Source of the DNA: Actinomadura chibensis NBRC 106107
GTDB taxonomy: Bacteria; Actinomycetota; Actinomycetes; Streptosporangiales; Streptosporangiaceae
DNA: 64,000 nt
Direction of reading: 5' to 3'
Assembly: GCF_001552135.1 (NCBI RefSeq)
Contig: NZ_BCQP01000053.1
Span: forward strand, 30,913-94,912
Of the stretch, positions 31,026 through 39,297 are shown piece after piece; positions within the stretch are counted from its first letter, which is position 1, and every line of letters starts with the position of its first letter. A program made the position numbers and the translations under genes. Below the pieces are notes generated by a model. It was not told the DNA's origin and searched no databases. It saw nothing but the letters and a program-made list of their open reading frames with translations.

Positions 31026-31585
31026 GCTTCCTCCCTCTTCCGGTACGTCGCGATCACGACCCCCGTCGTCGTGACCACCGACCCGACGAGCCGCATGTCC
31101 ACGGCGACCCCGTCGAACAGGCGCTGCCCCGTCCCGAGCACCCGCGGATGGGTCATCAGCAGCCACTCGTCGACGAGCCCCCGCCGCATCAGTTCCCGCG
31201 CCAGGGCGCCGCTCCCGATCACCGTCAGATCCTCCGCGATCTTCGGCACGTCGCCGACGTCCTCGACAAGCACCGAGTTCTCCCAGGGGAGTTCCCGCAT
31301 CGTGGTCGTCACCACGTACTTCCGGGCCCGGTTCAGCGTGTCCGTGTACGGGTTGTCCTTCTGGTGGGGCCAGTAGGCGTGGAGACTCAGGTACGTCCGG
31401 CGTCCGAGCAGGACGCCGCCGTCCCGGCCCATGCGCTTCCCCATCTCCGAGCCCATGACCTCGTCGTTCCCCGGAACGGCCCACCCACCGTGCGCGAACC
31501 CGCCCCGCACGTCCTCATCGGGCGACGCGGGCGCCTGCATGACCCCGTCCAGCGACAGATGCTCCACCACGACGATCTTCCCCAC
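31022..31585 (-). CDS. RibD C-terminal/dihydrofolate reductase-like protein
   Basis: 187 aa. DHFR-like fold: start KIVVVEHLSLDGVMQAP, LLGRRTYLSLHAYWP, VTTTMRELPWENSVL and IGSGALARELMRRGLVDE, the NADPH-binding glycine region. Family members reduce folate- or pterin-like compounds but the substrate is unknown. First gene of an operon with the DGPF protein and ECF42 sigma factor, so it is a likely target or partner of that system. Confidence 0.9.
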   Translation of the reverse strand: MGKIVVVEHLSLDGVMQAPASPDEDVRGGFAHGGWAVPGNDEVMGSEMGKRMGRDGGVLLGRRTYLSLHAYWPHQKDNPYTDTLNRARKYVVTTTMRELPWENSVLVEDVGDVPKIAEDLTVIGSGALARELMRRGLVDEWLLMTHPRVLGTGQRLFDGVAVDMRLVGSVVTTTGVVIATYRKREEA

Positions 31586-31709
31586 GGCTCCTCCTCCAGA
31601 CGACGGCCTTCACCCCCTACACGAACGCCGCACGCCCAGATCGACACCGCCCCGGAAAAACCGTCCCCCCGTCCCCCCACCAGTTCGACTACGATGCGTG
31701 GACGAGCCG

Positions 31710-31782
31710 GCCGGCGTAGCTCAATCGGCAGAGCATCTGTCTTGTAAACAGAAGGTTAGGGGTTCAAGTCCCCTCGCCGGCT
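31710..31782 (+). tRNA. tRNA-Thr (anticodon TGT)
   Basis: 73-nt cloverleaf: acceptor GCCGGCG/CGCCGGC, D arm GCTC/GAGC, anticodon stem TCTGT/ACAGA with loop CTTGTAA (anticodon TGT at 31743-31745), and T arm AGGGG-TTCAAGT-CCCCT. The discriminator base is T and CCA is not encoded. Reads ACA codons, which are rare in this genome. Confidence 0.95.
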
Positions 31783-31790
31783 CCCACGTC

Positions 31791-31822
31791 AGAGGCCCCT
31801 TCCTCGCTTGGGAGGGGCCTCT
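31791..31822 (+). terminator. Terminator after tRNA-Thr
   Basis: Stem AGAGGCCCCT (31791-31800) / AGGGGCCTCT (31813-31822), loop about 12 nt, followed by TTGCT. It starts 8 nt after the tRNA. Confidence 0.8.
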
Positions 31823-32044
31823 TTGCTAACGGTGGTCGTCCGGTGCCGTCGCGCTGGTTCGTCCGGCCGCCGTCGCTGGGGGGCCGGGGCGTCCGGATAG
31901 CAATCTTTCTGCGTATTGGTTGATGCGTTTTCTGTATTCGTGTTGGGCTGTATTGGCTCCTTCTCTGGGATGTGGTGTTCTGCATCTTTCTTGCGAGCCC
32001 TGTGGTACTAGTCTGGCTTTTCCGTGGTGGCAGGGGGTAGCGGG

Positions 32045-32485
32045 ATGTTGAATGAGGCGTTGGCCGCATTGGCGGCGTCGGCGGGGACCGGGGTGGTGAC
32101 CGCGATGGTCACCGACGGGTGGCAGCAGGTCCGCATGCGGGTGGTGAAGGTGCTGGGTCGGGGTGATCCGGGGGAGGAGCAGCGCCAGGAGACTCGGCTG
32201 GAGCGGGCCCGCCGGGAAGTGATCGAGGCACCGGAGGAGCAGGCCGAGGACGTCCGTCAGCGGCAGGGAGAGGCGTGGCGCACGCGGTTTGAGGATCTGC
32301 TGGAGGACAGGCCCGAGGCGGAAGGCTCGCTGCGGGAACTGGTGACGTTCCTGAGCGAGCATGCTGGGCCCGCGGCGGGTGCGGTGCAGGTCAATGCCCG
32401 CGCCTCCGGCAACGCGCAGCAAGCGGTCCAGGGGCAGGGGGTGCAGACCAACACCTTCAACGCTCCTCCTGCCGCCTCGTCATGA
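32045..32485 (+). CDS. Putative cell-death effector with C-terminal amyloid-signalling-like motif (BELL/BASS type)
   Basis: 146 aa. Residues 1-38 (MLNEALAALAASAGTGVVTA then MVTDGWQQVR) form a hydrophobic to amphipathic helix suited to membrane insertion. Residues 45-108 are charged helices. Residues 117-140 are a Gln/Gly/Asn motif (ASGNAQQAVQGQGVQTNTF) nearly identical to residues 15-38 of the NB-ARC protein encoded next. The order membrane domain then C-terminal motif, with the matching motif at the NLR N-terminus, is that of BELL effectors with BASS amyloid motifs. Start at ATG 32045 with AGGGGG ribosome site. The BELL identity is an inference from architecture. Overlaps the next gene by 4 bp. 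Confidence 0.7.
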   Translation: MLNEALAALAASAGTGVVTAMVTDGWQQVRMRVVKVLGRGDPGEEQRQETRLERARREVIEAPEEQAEDVRQRQGEAWRTRFEDLLEDRPEAEGSLRELVTFLSEHAGPAAGAVQVNARASGNAQQAVQGQGVQTNTFNAPPAASS

Positions 32486-35400
32486 CTGCTGCCGACCCCG
32501 GTCTTCCGCTTCCGGGCGGGGTCGGAGCGCAGGCGTCCGGCCGCGCGAATCAGGCCGTGCAGGGACAGGGCGTCCAGAACAATTTGTTCGCGCAGCTGCT
32601 GCAATCGGGAGAGGCGCACGGCCCGGCGCAGGTGCAGGCGCCGCCGGGGACCAACAACCTTCCCCGGCCTGCCAGCGAGGTGTTCGTGGGGCGGGACGAT
32701 GCCCTACAGGTGCTTGGTGCCCGGTTGGGTGAGCCGGGCGCTGAGGTGGTGGTTACTCAGACGGTCTACGGGCTGGGCGGGGTGGGCAAGTCTGAGCTGG
32801 CTTTGCAGCACGCCCACGCCCACCTGGACCACTACTGCCTGGTGTGGTGGATCACCTCGGACGGGCCTGAGCGGATCAACGCCGCCCTGGCCGCCCTGGC
32901 CGTTCGGCTGCACGCGCCCTTGGGGGCCGCCGGGGTGGTGCAGGAGGAGGCGGCGCAGTGGGCGCTGGCCTGGCTGCAGGCGCATACCGGATGGTTGCTG
33001 GTGCTCGACAACGTCGAGGACCCCGCGCACATCCGGGGACTGCTGGGGCAGCTCCACACCGGACATATCGTGATCACCACTCGCCGCCGGGTGCGGTGGC
33101 CCGGTCAGGTCACCCAACTGCCCCTCGATCTGCTCACCGAGGACGCCGCCGTTGAACTGATCACCAGGGTCACCGGACGCGGTGGGCAAGCCGACCAGGA
33201 GGCGGCTCGGGAGATCGCGCGCGAACTGGGGTTCTTGCCGCTGGCGCTGGAGCAGGCCGCCGCCTACATCGATCACGTCCGGATCTCCCCGGCCCGCTAT
33301 CTGAGCAAGCTCCAGGCCCGTCCCGCTCACATGTACGCCGCCAGCGCGGAGGGCGGAGACGCCGAACGCACCATCGCCCGCTTGTGGGACCTGCATTTCG
33401 AGGTCCTCCAGCAGCGCCACCCGCACGCTCTCACCCTGCTGCGAATCCTGGCCCATTACGCTCCCGACAACATTCCCCGAGTTCTGGTCACCGACTACGG
33501 CGAGAGCCCGGACGACGGTGAGGGGGCGGTGCCGGACGTCGAGGAGACGCTGGCGCTGCTGGACTCCTACAGCATGATCAACCTCACCGACCGCACCATC
33601 TCCCTGCACCAGCTCATGCAGACCGTCCTGCTCACCACCACCGGCGACCACGCCGCCCGCGACACCGCGCTGAGCTGGCTTGACCGCGCACTGCCCGGCC
33701 AACCCGACATCAACATCGATGGATGGCCCGCGTACTGGACGCTGATCCCGCACGTCGACAGCATCGCCACCCACTTCCGCGCCGACGACAGCCAGCCTCT
33801 CCTCCTCGCCAGGGTGCTAGGCCAGAGCGCGCTGTTTGAGAACACCCAGGGTCTCTACCAACAGGCCCTCGACCGCGACCTCCAAGCCCTGGCGATCACC
33901 GAGGCGGCGCTGGGCCCCGACCACCCCGACACCGCCAGACGGTTGGGGAACCTCGCCGCCACCTACGGTGAGCTGGGCCGTCACACCGATGCCCTGCCGT
34001 TGGAGGAGCGGGCGTTGGCGATCGTCGAAGCGGCGCTGGGCCCCGACCTCCCCGACACCGCTCTTCGGTTGGGCAATCTCGCGCGCACTTACAGTGAGCT
34101 GGGTCGTTACGCCGATGCGTTGCCGTTGGAGGAGCGGGCGTTGGCGATCAGCGAGGCGGCGCTGGGTCCCGATCATCCTGACACCGGGCTGCGGTTGGGG
34201 AATCTCGCCGCCACCTATTGCGAGTTGGGTCGTTACGCCGATGCCCTGCCGTTGGAGGAGCGGGCGTTGGCGATCAGTGAGGCGGCGCTGGGGCCCGACC
34301 ACTCCGTCACCGCTCTGCGGTTGGGCAACCTCGCCGCCACCTACAGCAGGCTCGGCCGTTACGCCGATGCGTTGCCCTTGGAGGAGCGGGCGTTGGCGAT
34401 CAGCGAGGCGGCGTTGGGCCCCGACCATCCCGCCACCGCCAGACGCTTGGGCAACCTCGCCGCCACCTACGGCGACCTGGGCCGTCACGCCGATGCCCTG
34501 CCCCTGAAGGAGCGGGCGCTGGCGATTATCGAGGCGGTGTTGGGCCCTGACCATCCCGACACCGCTGTGCGGTTGGGGAACCTCGCCGCCACCTACAGCG
34601 AGCTGGGACGTCACAGTGAGGCCCTGCCCCTGAAGGAGCGGGCATTGGCGATCAGCGAGGCGGTGCTGGGTCCCGATCACCCCGACACCGCTTTGCGGTT
34701 GGGCAATCTCGCGCGCGCTTACAGCGAGTTGGGTCGTTACGCCGATGCCCTGCCCTTGGAGGAGCGGGCGCTGGCGATCACTGAAGCGGTGCTGGGCCCC
34801 GATCACCCCGATACCGCCAGACGGTTGGGGAATCTCGCCGCCACTTACGGCGACCTGGGCCGTCACGCTGATGCGTTGCCCTTGGAGGAGCGGGCGTTGG
34901 CGATCAGTGAGGCGGTGTTGGGTCCCGACCACTCGGCCACCGCTCTGCGGTTGGGGAACCTCGGCGCCACCTACAACGAGTTGGGTCGTCATGCCGATGC
35001 CCTGCCTCTGAAGGAGCGGGCATTGAGGATCAGCGAGGCGGCGTTGGGCCCCGTTCATCCCGACACCGCTCTGCGGTTGGGGAACCTCGCCGCCACCTAC
35101 AGCGACCTGGGTCGTCACGCCGATGCCCTGCCTTTGGAGGAGCGGGCGCTGGCGATCACTGAGGCGACATTGGGTCCCGATCACCCCGACACCGCCAGAC
35201 AGCTGGGGAATCTCGCCGCCACCTACGGTGAGCTGGGTCGTTACACCGATGCCCTGCCCTTGGAGGAGCGGGCGTTGAGGATCAGCGAGGCGGTGTTGGG
35301 TCCCGATCATCCCGACACCGCTCTGCGGTTGGGGAATCTCGCGCGTACTTATAGCGAGTTGGGTCGTTATGCCGATGCGTTGCCTTTGGAGGAGCGGGCG

Positions 35401-35742
35401 CTGGCAGTTATCGAGGGGGCGTTGGGACCTGACCATCCCGACACCGCTGTGCGGTTGGGGAACCTCGCCGCCACCTACAGCGAGCTGGGCCGTCATGGCG
35501 ATGCCCTGGTCCTGAAGGAACGGGCGTTGGCGATCAGCGAGGCGGCGCTGGGGCCCGACCATCCCGCCACCGCCAGGCGCTTGAGGAACCTCGCCGTCAC
35601 CTACAGCGAATTGGGTCGTCACGCTGACGCGCTCTCGCTGGCGGAGCGGGCCCTTGGCATCGCAGAGGCCGCGCTAGGCGGTGACCATCCCGACGTCCAT
35701 TCGTCGCGGGGTTTGGTCCGGCGCCTAGAGCACACCGAGTGA
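32482..35742 (+). CDS. NB-ARC/TPR STAND ATPase (bacterial NLR) with N-terminal amyloid-signalling-like motif
   Basis: 1086 aa. Residues 15-38 carry the shared motif (ASGRANQAVQGQGVQNNLF). NB-ARC spans about 65-375: FVGRDD (68-73), P-loop GLGGVGKS (97-104), Walker B LLVLDNVED (D176), sensor ITTRRR (198-203), FLPLALEQAA (251-260) and an MHD-region equivalent ISLHQLMQ. From about 460 to the end come 14 full and one partial 42-residue TPRs (LPLEERALAISEAALGPDHP-type). NLRs sit inactive with ADP, then oligomerise on ligand binding; here the N-terminal motif would seed the effector's motif. ATGA overlap couples it to the effector gene. The trigger is unknown. Confidence 0.9.
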   Translation: MTAADPGLPLPGGVGAQASGRANQAVQGQGVQNNLFAQLLQSGEAHGPAQVQAPPGTNNLPRPASEVFVGRDDALQVLGARLGEPGAEVVVTQTVYGLGGVGKSELALQHAHAHLDHYCLVWWITSDGPERINAALAALAVRLHAPLGAAGVVQEEAAQWALAWLQAHTGWLLVLDNVEDPAHIRGLLGQLHTGHIVITTRRRVRWPGQVTQLPLDLLTEDAAVELITRVTGRGGQADQEAAREIARELGFLPLALEQAAAYIDHVRISPARYLSKLQARPAHMYAASAEGGDAERTIARLWDLHFEVLQQRHPHALTLLRILAHYAPDNIPRVLVTDYGESPDDGEGAVPDVEETLALLDSYSMINLTDRTISLHQLMQTVLLTTTGDHAARDTALSWLDRALPGQPDINIDGWPAYWTLIPHVDSIATHFRADDSQPLLLARVLGQSALFENTQGLYQQALDRDLQALAITEAALGPDHPDTARRLGNLAATYGELGRHTDALPLEERALAIVEAALGPDLPDTALRLGNLARTYSELGRYADALPLEERALAISEAALGPDHPDTGLRLGNLAATYCELGRYADALPLEERALAISEAALGPDHSVTALRLGNLAATYSRLGRYADALPLEERALAISEAALGPDHPATARRLGNLAATYGDLGRHADALPLKERALAIIEAVLGPDHPDTAVRLGNLAATYSELGRHSEALPLKERALAISEAVLGPDHPDTALRLGNLARAYSELGRYADALPLEERALAITEAVLGPDHPDTARRLGNLAATYGDLGRHADALPLEERALAISEAVLGPDHSATALRLGNLGATYNELGRHADALPLKERALRISEAALGPVHPDTALRLGNLAATYSDLGRHADALPLEERALAITEATLGPDHPDTARQLGNLAATYGELGRYTDALPLEERALRISEAVLGPDHPDTALRLGNLARTYSELGRYADALPLEERALAVIEGALGPDHPDTAVRLGNLAATYSELGRHGDALVLKERALAISEAALGPDHPATARRLRNLAVTYSELGRHADALSLAERALGIAEAALGGDHPDVHSSRGLVRRLEHTE
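33870..35700 (+). repeat. 126-bp tandem repeat array encoding TPRs
   Basis: Fourteen and a half copies of a 126-bp unit (42 codons), nearly identical at DNA level: GCGGCGCTGGGCCCCGACCA, GGTTGGGGAACCTCGCCGCC and GGAGGAGCGGGCGTTGGCGA blocks recur every 126 bp. Units differ mainly at a few codons (AAL/AVL, RRL/LRL/VRL, GEL/SEL/GDL, LEER/LKER). The array is prone to copy-number change in multiples of whole TPRs. Confidence 0.9.
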
Positions 35743-35940
35743 CCTCGCGCCGCGGCGGGCCGATGCCGTTGGACGTCTGGACGGCGGTGGCCGTTAATGG
35801 CCTTGATCATAAGGGCGGCGGAGCGGAGGGTTTGTCTTATCTGGGACGACGCTCCGGAGCGGTGAAAACCGAAGCGAGATGGCCTGTTGTGGCGCGATGG
35901 CGTGATTGTCAGGACGGGCAGTCATCGATGTAATGATCTT

Positions 35941-37032
35941 ATGAAAAATCTTCGGAAGGTGGAAAGTCTGTTCACGGTGGGGATTGTCACCGTCGCGTTA
36001 GCGATGGTTGAACTGCCGGTGAACGCGGACGCGGCCGTCTCGTCCGGGAGGCGTGTCGTCAGTCTCGGAGTGCTGCCCGGGGGGACGACCAGTCGGGCCA
36101 CCGCCGTGAACGACGAAGGTGTCATTGTCGGTTACGGCGACACGGCCAGCGGTCAGAACCACGCCATCCGGTGGAACCGCAGGGGGCGCGTCGTCGACCT
36201 CGGTACGCTTCCCGGCGGTACTTACAGTTACGCCTTCGGAATCAACGACCGCGGTGACGTCGTCGGCTACGCGAACACCGCCGGTGGTGACGACCGTGCT
36301 GTGCGCTGGGCGGCGAATGGAAGCATCACCGATCTCGGCAGCCTCCCGGACCACGCCGGCAGCTACGCCTACGCGATCAACGACAAGAGGGACGTGGTCG
36401 GCAGTGTTCCGATCCGGTCCAGGATCTACCATGCGGTGAGATGGCAGGCGGGCGGCGCTGTTTCCGACATCGGGACGGAATCCCCGCTGGGAGCGACCTC
36501 CGCTGTCGCGATCAACAATCGCGGTGTGGCGGCCGGTTATACCTACGAAGTGTCGCCGGGACATTTCATTGAGGCCGTTACCTGGGCCGCGGGGGGAACC
36601 ACGCCGGTGGTGCTTCCGGCGGTGGGCGGAGCCAATCTGCGCAGCAGCGCCTACGGCATCAATGACCGGGGCGTGATCGTCGGCTATTCGCAGTCCGGGT
36701 CCGGTGCGCCCACCAATTATCCTTTCCACGCGACCCTGTGGGGGCCCGGCGCGGCGCCCGCCGACCTCGGGACGCTGCCCGGCGGCGACTACAGCAGGGC
36801 GAATGGCGTCAACGGCGCGGGCGTCGTCGTCGGCACTTCGGCGACCGGCACTTCCGGCGAGCAGGACGCGGTTGTGTGGCGGCGAGGGAAGAACGGCTGG
36901 CGTATCGTGCCGCTGCCGCAACTGGCCGGTGGCAACTCCAGTGAGGCGACGGCGGTCAACGACGACGGCGACGTGGTCGGTGAAGCGTCCACGGCGGACG
37001 GTCAGGGCGTCGCGGTTCGCTGGGAGGAATGA
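35941..37032 (+). CDS. Secreted HAF-repeat protein
   Basis: 363 aa. A signal peptide (hydrophobic LFTVGIVTVALAMVEL, cleavage near NADA-AVSS) is followed by about seven repeats of about 45 residues of the form LGTLPGGTYSYAFGINDRGD-VVGYANT...AVRW, the HAF extracellular repeat (three-letter core H/A-A-F/V-R/L-W). Repeats probably form a beta-propeller. No function is known for this family. The signal peptide contains a TTA codon (35998-36000), rare in this genome. No Shine-Dalgarno precedes the ATG. Confidence 0.8.
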   Translation: MKNLRKVESLFTVGIVTVALAMVELPVNADAAVSSGRRVVSLGVLPGGTTSRATAVNDEGVIVGYGDTASGQNHAIRWNRRGRVVDLGTLPGGTYSYAFGINDRGDVVGYANTAGGDDRAVRWAANGSITDLGSLPDHAGSYAYAINDKRDVVGSVPIRSRIYHAVRWQAGGAVSDIGTESPLGATSAVAINNRGVAAGYTYEVSPGHFIEAVTWAAGGTTPVVLPAVGGANLRSSAYGINDRGVIVGYSQSGSGAPTNYPFHATLWGPGAAPADLGTLPGGDYSRANGVNGAGVVVGTSATGTSGEQDAVVWRRGKNGWRIVPLPQLAGGNSSEATAVNDDGDVVGEASTADGQGVAVRWEE

Positions 37033-37075
37033 TTCGGCCGCCTGACCGGAGTCGCGGGGTCAGTACGCTTGGCGT

Positions 37076-37753
37076 GTGCGGATTGTCGCGGTCGCGGATA
37101 CCCACACCTATCATCGCGAGCTCGTCGTCCCGGCCGGGGACGTCTTCGTGCACGCGGGTGATCTGTGTCGGCGCGGCAAAGAGCTGAGGGAACTTGAGGA
37201 CGCCGCCGACTGGATTCACGGGCTTCCGCATCCGGTGAAGGTGGTCGTCGCCGGCAACCACGACTGGGTTTTCCTGGACGACCCCGTTCGTGCCCACGCC
37301 GTTCTGGCCGACCGCGGCATCCGCTACCTGGAGGACAGCGGGACGGAGATCGACGGCGTCGCGTTCTGGGGCAGTCCGTGGCAGCCGGAGTTCAACGAAT
37401 GGGCGTTCAACCTTCCCCGGGGGCGTGCCCTCGCGGAGAAATGGGCGCTGATTCCGGACGGCGTCGATGTGCTGATCACGCACGGGCCGCCGCTGGGGAT
37501 CGGTGACGCGAACGCCTATCCCGGACGGCACGGTTGTGAGGACCTGCTGGCGCGAGTGCGGCAGGTCCGTCCGAAACTGCACCTGTTCGGTCACATCCAC
37601 CAGGACGGCGGGCTCTGGCGCCACGGGCGGACGACCTTCGCCAATGTCACCACATGGGAATGCGAGCGCGGCCCGACCGTCGTCCGGCTGGACGCCTCGG
37701 GCGCGGTGGGGGAGATCGTCCCTCCGGCGCGCGGCGATACCGGGGCTCGGTAG
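37076..37753 (+). CDS. Calcineurin-like metallophosphoesterase
   Basis: 225 aa. All family motifs are visible: DTH (8-10), HAGDL (in VFVHAGDLCRRG), GNHD (in VVVAGNHDWVFL), THGPP (LITHGPPLGIGD) and GHIH (LHLFGHIHQDG), binding two metal ions. Related to ski2-like/UPF0046 phosphoesterases; the substrate (nucleotide or phosphodiester) is not evident. GTG start; a TACGCT box (37064-37069) ends 6 bp before it and no ribosome site exists, so the transcript is probably leaderless. Confidence 0.92.
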   Translation: MRIVAVADTHTYHRELVVPAGDVFVHAGDLCRRGKELRELEDAADWIHGLPHPVKVVVAGNHDWVFLDDPVRAHAVLADRGIRYLEDSGTEIDGVAFWGSPWQPEFNEWAFNLPRGRALAEKWALIPDGVDVLITHGPPLGIGDANAYPGRHGCEDLLARVRQVRPKLHLFGHIHQDGGLWRHGRTTFANVTTWECERGPTVVRLDASGAVGEIVPPARGDTGAR

Positions 37754-37826
37754 GGCGCGGGCCGGTGAGCCCCGGCAGCCGAATTCCGCCTTTCTCGGAG
37801 ACCATTCCGGCCTGATGGCCGGTGGG

Positions 37827-39110
37827 TCAGGGGGTGCGGTCTATCAGGAGGTCGGTTTGCCAGCGGGACTTGTTCGGGAGTTGGGCCGTCAGGGTGACCG
37901 AGGAGAAGTCGGTCACCGGGGACGTGGTGCCCTGGAGGGAAACTGAGGATTGGCCCGCTGGGATCGTCACCTGGGTGGGAAGGCGGGCGAGGCTCGGGTC
38001 GCTGCTCTCCAACTGGATCGTCATCGGGCTGCTCGTCGCCGCGCCCAGTTGGATGGTGGCGTCGAAGGGCTGGCCGCCGGTGATGAGCCAGGGCTCGATG
38101 TCGAATCCGGTGAGGCCGGGGTGGGCGGCCATGGTGTGGCTGCGGGTTCCGACGCCCTCGATGTTCGCCGTGAGGGTCAGGGGGCCGTCGATGTCGGGCG
38201 GCAGCGCCACCTCGACCTGATATGTGCCGCTCGTTCCTTCGAGGAACTCCATCGGGCCTGGCGGGTACTGGAGTTTCGGGTTGTTGGAGCTGAAGGTGAC
38301 CTTGATGCCGCCGTGCGGGACGGGATTCGGCAGGTTCAGCGCCATGTTGAAGTAGAAGCCGCCATAGGCCTCGGTCGGTCCGGTGAAGGTCCAGTCGCCC
38401 GGGTCGTAGTTCCACGCCAGGAGTTTGAGGACGTTGCCGACGCGCTGTCCCGGGAGCTTGGCCGTAATGGTGGCCTTCGCGTCCGCGGGAACGCGCGTGC
38501 TCTTCAGGAGCGGCGGCGGGACGCTCATTCCGAGGGCGCCGCGCGGGACGGTGATGCTCGGCGGGACCTTCACGGCCGGGTTGTCGCTCTCCAGCGCGAT
38601 CGTCGTCCCGCCTTCGGGGGCGGGGCCGTTCAGGCCGACGGTGACCGAGGGGCGGTCGCCGCTGACGATCGTCGAATGGCCGCCGAAGTCGACGAACCGC
38701 AGTCCGGGACGGAGCGCCAGCCGCTGCGTCAGCGCCCGGCCGCGCAGCCGCGCCGTGAGCGGGACGCCGAAGTCGCCGTAGACGTAGTCCGGCTGGAACG
38801 TGCGGATGGGAAAGGTCGCTTCCGTCGCTCCGGAAGGGACCACGACCTTCGCCGGAACGCTCACCCACGACGAATCCGCCGACGTCAGCGCGACGGTGAG
38901 CGCGACCGGCGATGTGCAGTCGACCTTCACGGTGCCCTGCGCCCTGCCGCCCGAGGGGATCTTCTCGGCCGGGAGGACGAGGGCGTCGAGCCGCGGTCCG
39001 CAGGGCGCCGGGGACGTCCGCGCGGCGGCCGGAGCGGCGAGACCGACGACCAGGAGCACGGCCCCGGCGAGGACGCCCGGGGTCGTCTTCCAACTGGCTG
39101 AGCGATTCAT
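37827..39110 (-). CDS. Secreted protein with Ig-like/Calx-type beta domains
   Basis: 427 aa. A signal peptide (GVLAGAVLLVVGLAAPAAA) is followed by four or five beta-sandwich units recognisable by V.VPSGATEATFPI, ITVPRGALGMSV, YQVEVALPPDIDGPLTLTA and VTIPAGQSSVSLQG, each ending in an Ig-like strand pattern. Two Cys (APCGPRL, VDCTSP) in the first domain probably bond. No enzyme motif; likely adhesive or structural on the cell surface. The start is the ATG at 39110, nearest to the signal peptide. Confidence 0.75.
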   Translation of the reverse strand: MNRSASWKTTPGVLAGAVLLVVGLAAPAAARTSPAPCGPRLDALVLPAEKIPSGGRAQGTVKVDCTSPVALTVALTSADSSWVSVPAKVVVPSGATEATFPIRTFQPDYVYGDFGVPLTARLRGRALTQRLALRPGLRFVDFGGHSTIVSGDRPSVTVGLNGPAPEGGTTIALESDNPAVKVPPSITVPRGALGMSVPPPLLKSTRVPADAKATITAKLPGQRVGNVLKLLAWNYDPGDWTFTGPTEAYGGFYFNMALNLPNPVPHGGIKVTFSSNNPKLQYPPGPMEFLEGTSGTYQVEVALPPDIDGPLTLTANIEGVGTRSHTMAAHPGLTGFDIEPWLITGGQPFDATIQLGAATSSPMTIQLESSDPSLARLPTQVTIPAGQSSVSLQGTTSPVTDFSSVTLTAQLPNKSRWQTDLLIDRTP

Positions 39111-39297
39111 GGCCCACGCCTTTCCGAACAGCGACAGACGGCTGATCGGCAGGATCGTAGCCGGGTGGACCGGTGTCCATGTCACATCTTGATCAAGATC
39201 CAGGTCTGCGGTGACAACGACTCCCGTTGGGCCTGTCCGAACGGCGGCGGGCGTGCTGAGAATGTCCCGCGAAGATCTTGTGAAGGGACGTGCGCCG

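Noticed and set aside
33817..35622. Long open frame antisense to the NLR TPR array (about 600 codons)
   Set aside because: It mirrors the 126-bp repeat and high GC; the encoded repeats have no family resemblance, and the plus-strand TPR protein is unambiguous.
33900..35700. Regularly spaced repeats resembling a CRISPR array
   Set aside because: Units are 126 bp, coding, without unique spacers; they are TPR codons.
31710..37053. tRNA-Thr as integration site of an island carrying the NLR module
   Set aside because: No repeat of the tRNA 3' end was found downstream and there is no integrase. The AT-richer 31.8-32.0 kb spacer is suggestive only.
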